A stretch of DNA of 15,268 nt from an uncultured Dorea sp. (GTDB lineage: Bacteria > Bacillota > Clostridia > Lachnospirales > Lachnospiraceae): positions 1-15,268 of the forward strand of contig CAKRAT010000051.1 in the NCBI GenBank assembly GCA_934295165.1, read 5' to 3'. Each line of letters begins with the position of its first letter. The first letter of the stretch is position 1. Shown one piece after another: positions 13,579 to 15,268 of the stretch. Under the pieces are notes generated by a model. The model was given only the letters and a program-made list of their open reading frames with translations. It did not search any database and was not told where the DNA came from. Both the position numbers and the translations under genes were made by a program.

Positions 13579-14166
13579 TTAAAGTCCTTCTACAAATGTA
13601 TCCAGCACATGTGGCAGCAATTTGTCCGAACGTTCGGTTAGTGAGAACTTACCCTTGAACAATGCCCAGTCATACAAAAGTGCCCGCTCATACATGGCAT
13701 AGACTTCCATCAGTTCAGCGGCAGTGCTGGTATTCTTGAATTCGCCACTGGTAATTCCTTCTTCCATGATTTCGGTAAGCCATTTGAAATAGATCCTTTT
13801 CTTGTCAGAAAGGGATTTCTTATCTTTGGTGATCAGCTGCGAAGAATAAAGATATGCAAGCAGGTGGATGTCTATGCTGGTCTCGATCATGTAGAATAGC
13901 TCATGATTTAAAAACAGCAGTTTATCGTAACAGGAAAGGTTCGGATCAATCACTGCGGCAAGGTCTTCGTATTTCTGGTCAAAAAGGTAGGAAAGCGAAT
14001 TTAAAAGTGCTTCTTTCCCTTTAAAATAATGGTAAAATGTCCCTTTTGATGTTTTTGAAGCGTTGATAATATCCTCTACTGTGGTCTGTTCATAACCATT
14101 CTTGTAGAAAAGATTCCAGGCTGCTTTTACAATACGGCTTTTTGTGGATCTGCGTTTACGTGGCAT
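13579..14166 (-). CDS. TetR/AcrR family transcriptional regulator
   Basis: A 195-residue TetR-type repressor. The N-terminus MPRKRRSTKSRIVKAAWNLF leads to the DNA-binding helix-turn-helix in TTVEDIINASKTSKGTFYHYF (28-48), the TetR family signature. The rest is an all-helical ligand and dimer domain with no recognisable ligand type. The frame is open further upstream to base 14295, but that part runs through a terminator hairpin; the ATG at 14164-14166 has AGGGAG (complement of 14175-14180) eight bases before it. It lies downstream of the proline racemase gene with a terminator between, so it is transcribed mainly on its own. TetR genes usually control themselves or a neighbour; the target here is unknown. 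Confidence 0.93.
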   Translation of the reverse strand: MPRKRRSTKSRIVKAAWNLFYKNGYEQTTVEDIINASKTSKGTFYHYFKGKEALLNSLSYLFDQKYEDLAAVIDPNLSCYDKLLFLNHELFYMIETSIDIHLLAYLYSSQLITKDKKSLSDKKRIYFKWLTEIMEEGITSGEFKNTSTAAELMEVYAMYERALLYDWALFKGKFSLTERSDKLLPHVLDTFVEGL

Positions 14167-14214
14167 TCGGATCACTCCCTTCTCTTGGTGTTTATCAAAA
14201 TGGAGAAAACGTAA

Positions 14215-14227
14215 GGAGAACATCTCC
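14215..14227. repeat. Short palindrome upstream of the TetR gene
   Basis: GGAGA-ACA-TCTCC is a perfect 5-base inverted repeat 49 bases before the TetR start. A second GGAGAA copy lies nearby (14202-14207). It could be an autoregulatory operator, but there is no proof. Confidence 0.35.
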
Positions 14228-14252
14228 CGGAATATGATAGGTCTGTATTGGT

Positions 14253-14289
14253 AAAAAAATAGAAGCGGATTATACGAATCCGCTTCTAT
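14253..14289 (-). terminator. Intrinsic terminator of the proline racemase gene
   Basis: A perfect 13-bp stem (14259-14271 with 14277-14289) with a 5-base loop is followed on the minus strand by a run of seven T (complement of 14253-14259). Confidence 0.9.
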
Positions 14290-14332
14290 CATCATATATG
14301 ATAATGCAATCTAATTCAACCCCGAATATGCA

Positions 14333-15268
14333 TTAGCCTACAAGGAAACCATATTTTAATGGATCTGTAGAGTCGATTAAGTAAGTAGCAACACCTGTAA
14401 GATATGCACTTCCTGTGATCATTGGGATTACAGCGTCGTAATCACCGATCTTAGTTTCTTCTTTGATCACACCTTTGAAGCGTGTTCCCATGAAACTTTC
14501 ATAAATAAATTCTTCGCCGATTCCGAGTTCTCCCCATGAATGAAGAGTAGCAAGTTTTGCGCTTGTTCCTGTTCCACAAGGTGAACGGTCAGCCTGAGCA
14601 TCACCGAATACAACGACGTTTCTCATTGTAGCCTGGTCTGGATTTGGTGTTGGTCCGTAGAACTCAACAAGGTCAACCTCTGTGATGTCCAGAGTTGGAT
14701 GCTGGATCTTAACCTCAGCGTTGATCTTATCACGCATCTTCATTCCCAGTTCTGTATAAGTAGGAACTGTCTTTGCGTTGATCTCTCCGATATCCAGTTT
14801 TGTAGTATCAACCAGTGCGAAGAAGCTTCCGCCGAATGAGATTGTATAAGGAATATCTACACCATCTACATTTACTGTTAAGTTGTCTTTGTAAACAAAT
14901 GCAGGAACGTTTGTAAGTGTAACACCTGTTACTTTTCCGTTCTCTACATTAGCTGTTGTGCTGATGATTCCTGCAGGAGCATCCAGTACTACGTGGTTCT
15001 CTCCTTCGTGGCATTCAACAAGACCAGCTTCAAGTGCTACTGTAACAGCTCCGATTGTACAGTGTCCGCACATGTTCAGGTATCCGCCTGTATCCATGAA
15101 GATTACCCCAAGATCAGCTTCTTCGTGGATTGGTTCACAAAGGAAAGCACCGAACATATCATGATGTCCTCTAGGCTCCAGCATTAATGCGGTACGAACA
15201 TGGTCGTATTTTTCCTCCATCCATTTTTTCTTTTCGATCATTGTGCTGCCTTCTGGCTCAGGAAATCC
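14333..15268 (-). CDS. Proline racemase / hydroxyproline epimerase family enzyme, 5' end outside window
   Basis: The frame stays open to the window edge: nine codons (GFPEPEGST) precede the ATG at 15239-15241, and they match the region before the family's M-x-E-K-K-x-W motif. The start therefore lies outside, and about 25-30 N-terminal residues are missing compared with the usual length of about 335. The 311 visible residues include both catalytic cysteines: MCGHCTIG (codon 15068-15070) and DRSPCGTGTSA (codon 14576-14578). Having two Cys points to a racemase or epimerase and not to the trans-3-hydroxyproline dehydratase branch, which has Thr at the second. The enzyme interconverts L- and D-proline (or hydroxyproline) without a cofactor. 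In clostridia it supplies D-proline to the selenium-dependent proline reductase; no prd gene is visible here. The choice between proline and hydroxyproline is open. Confidence 0.92.
   Translation of the reverse strand, partial: GFPEPEGSTMIEKKKWMEEKYDHVRTALMLEPRGHHDMFGAFLCEPIHEEADLGVIFMDTGGYLNMCGHCTIGAVTVALEAGLVECHEGENHVVLDAPAGIISTTANVENGKVTGVTLTNVPAFVYKDNLTVNVDGVDIPYTISFGGSFFALVDTTKLDIGEINAKTVPTYTELGMKMRDKINAEVKIQHPTLDITEVDLVEFYGPTPNPDQATMRNVVVFGDAQADRSPCGTGTSAKLATLHSWGELGIGEEFIYESFMGTRFKGVIKEETKIGDYDAVIPMITGSAYLTGVATYLIDSTDPLKYGFLVG

Noticed and set aside
14167..14295. N-terminal extension of the TetR protein to 14295
   Set aside because: The extension runs through the terminator hairpin of the racemase gene, lacks a ribosome binding site and has no TetR homology.

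Overview
This window is chromosomal DNA from a Gram-positive anaerobe, most likely a Lachnospiraceae-type Clostridium relative. The evidence is the strong AGGAGG-type ribosome binding sites, moderate GC with an ATG/purine-rich coding style, the PTS EIIC/PfoR-like protein, the clostridial arrangement of selenium genes, and a clostridial-type proline racemase. No mobile element, CRISPR array, rRNA or tRNA gene was recognised. No gene-free stretch exceeds 300 bases.

Layout. Bases 1-4089 are a string of separately transcribed housekeeping or accessory genes: the tail of an ABC-transporter permease, a small unknown protein on the minus strand, an orphan PTS EIIC/PfoR-like membrane protein, a corrinoid adenosyltransferase (cobO), a small alarmone synthetase (relQ type) and a PHP-domain phosphoesterase. 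Several have a readable promoter, a terminator, or both.

Bases 4137-13460 form one continuous selenium locus in two blocks. Block 1 is yedF - selD - selA - selB - lysR. It makes selenophosphate, converts seryl-tRNA(Sec) to selenocysteyl-tRNA(Sec), and supplies the dedicated elongation factor and a regulator. selD is itself a selenoprotein gene: an in-frame UGA at 5029-5031 (codon 16) sits at the active-site position and opens a convincing bacterial SECIS hairpin. Block 2 follows a 17-bp-stem hairpin and its own promoter: a class V cysteine desulfurase/selenocysteine-lyase-like enzyme, the YedE-type membrane transporter, a TusA/SirA-like single-cysteine carrier, and a DUF3343 small cysteine protein. 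Together they read as a supply line (uptake by YedE, chalcogen mobilisation by the desulfurase, relay on small thiol carriers) feeding SelD and then SelA/SelB. The LysR gene sits between the blocks and a TTTCG-N6-CGAAA palindrome overlaps the block 2 promoter, so LysR control of supply is a natural hypothesis. The carriers and transporter are established as selenium-linked by co-occurrence; their chemistry is the least understood part of the window. No tRNA(Sec) gene (selC) was seen.

Bases 13523-15268 are on the minus strand: a TetR-family regulator and, upstream of it, a proline racemase/epimerase whose 5' end lies outside the window. Proline racemase feeds the selenium-dependent D-proline reductase in Stickland-fermenting clostridia, so its nearness to the selenium locus is suggestive but unproven.
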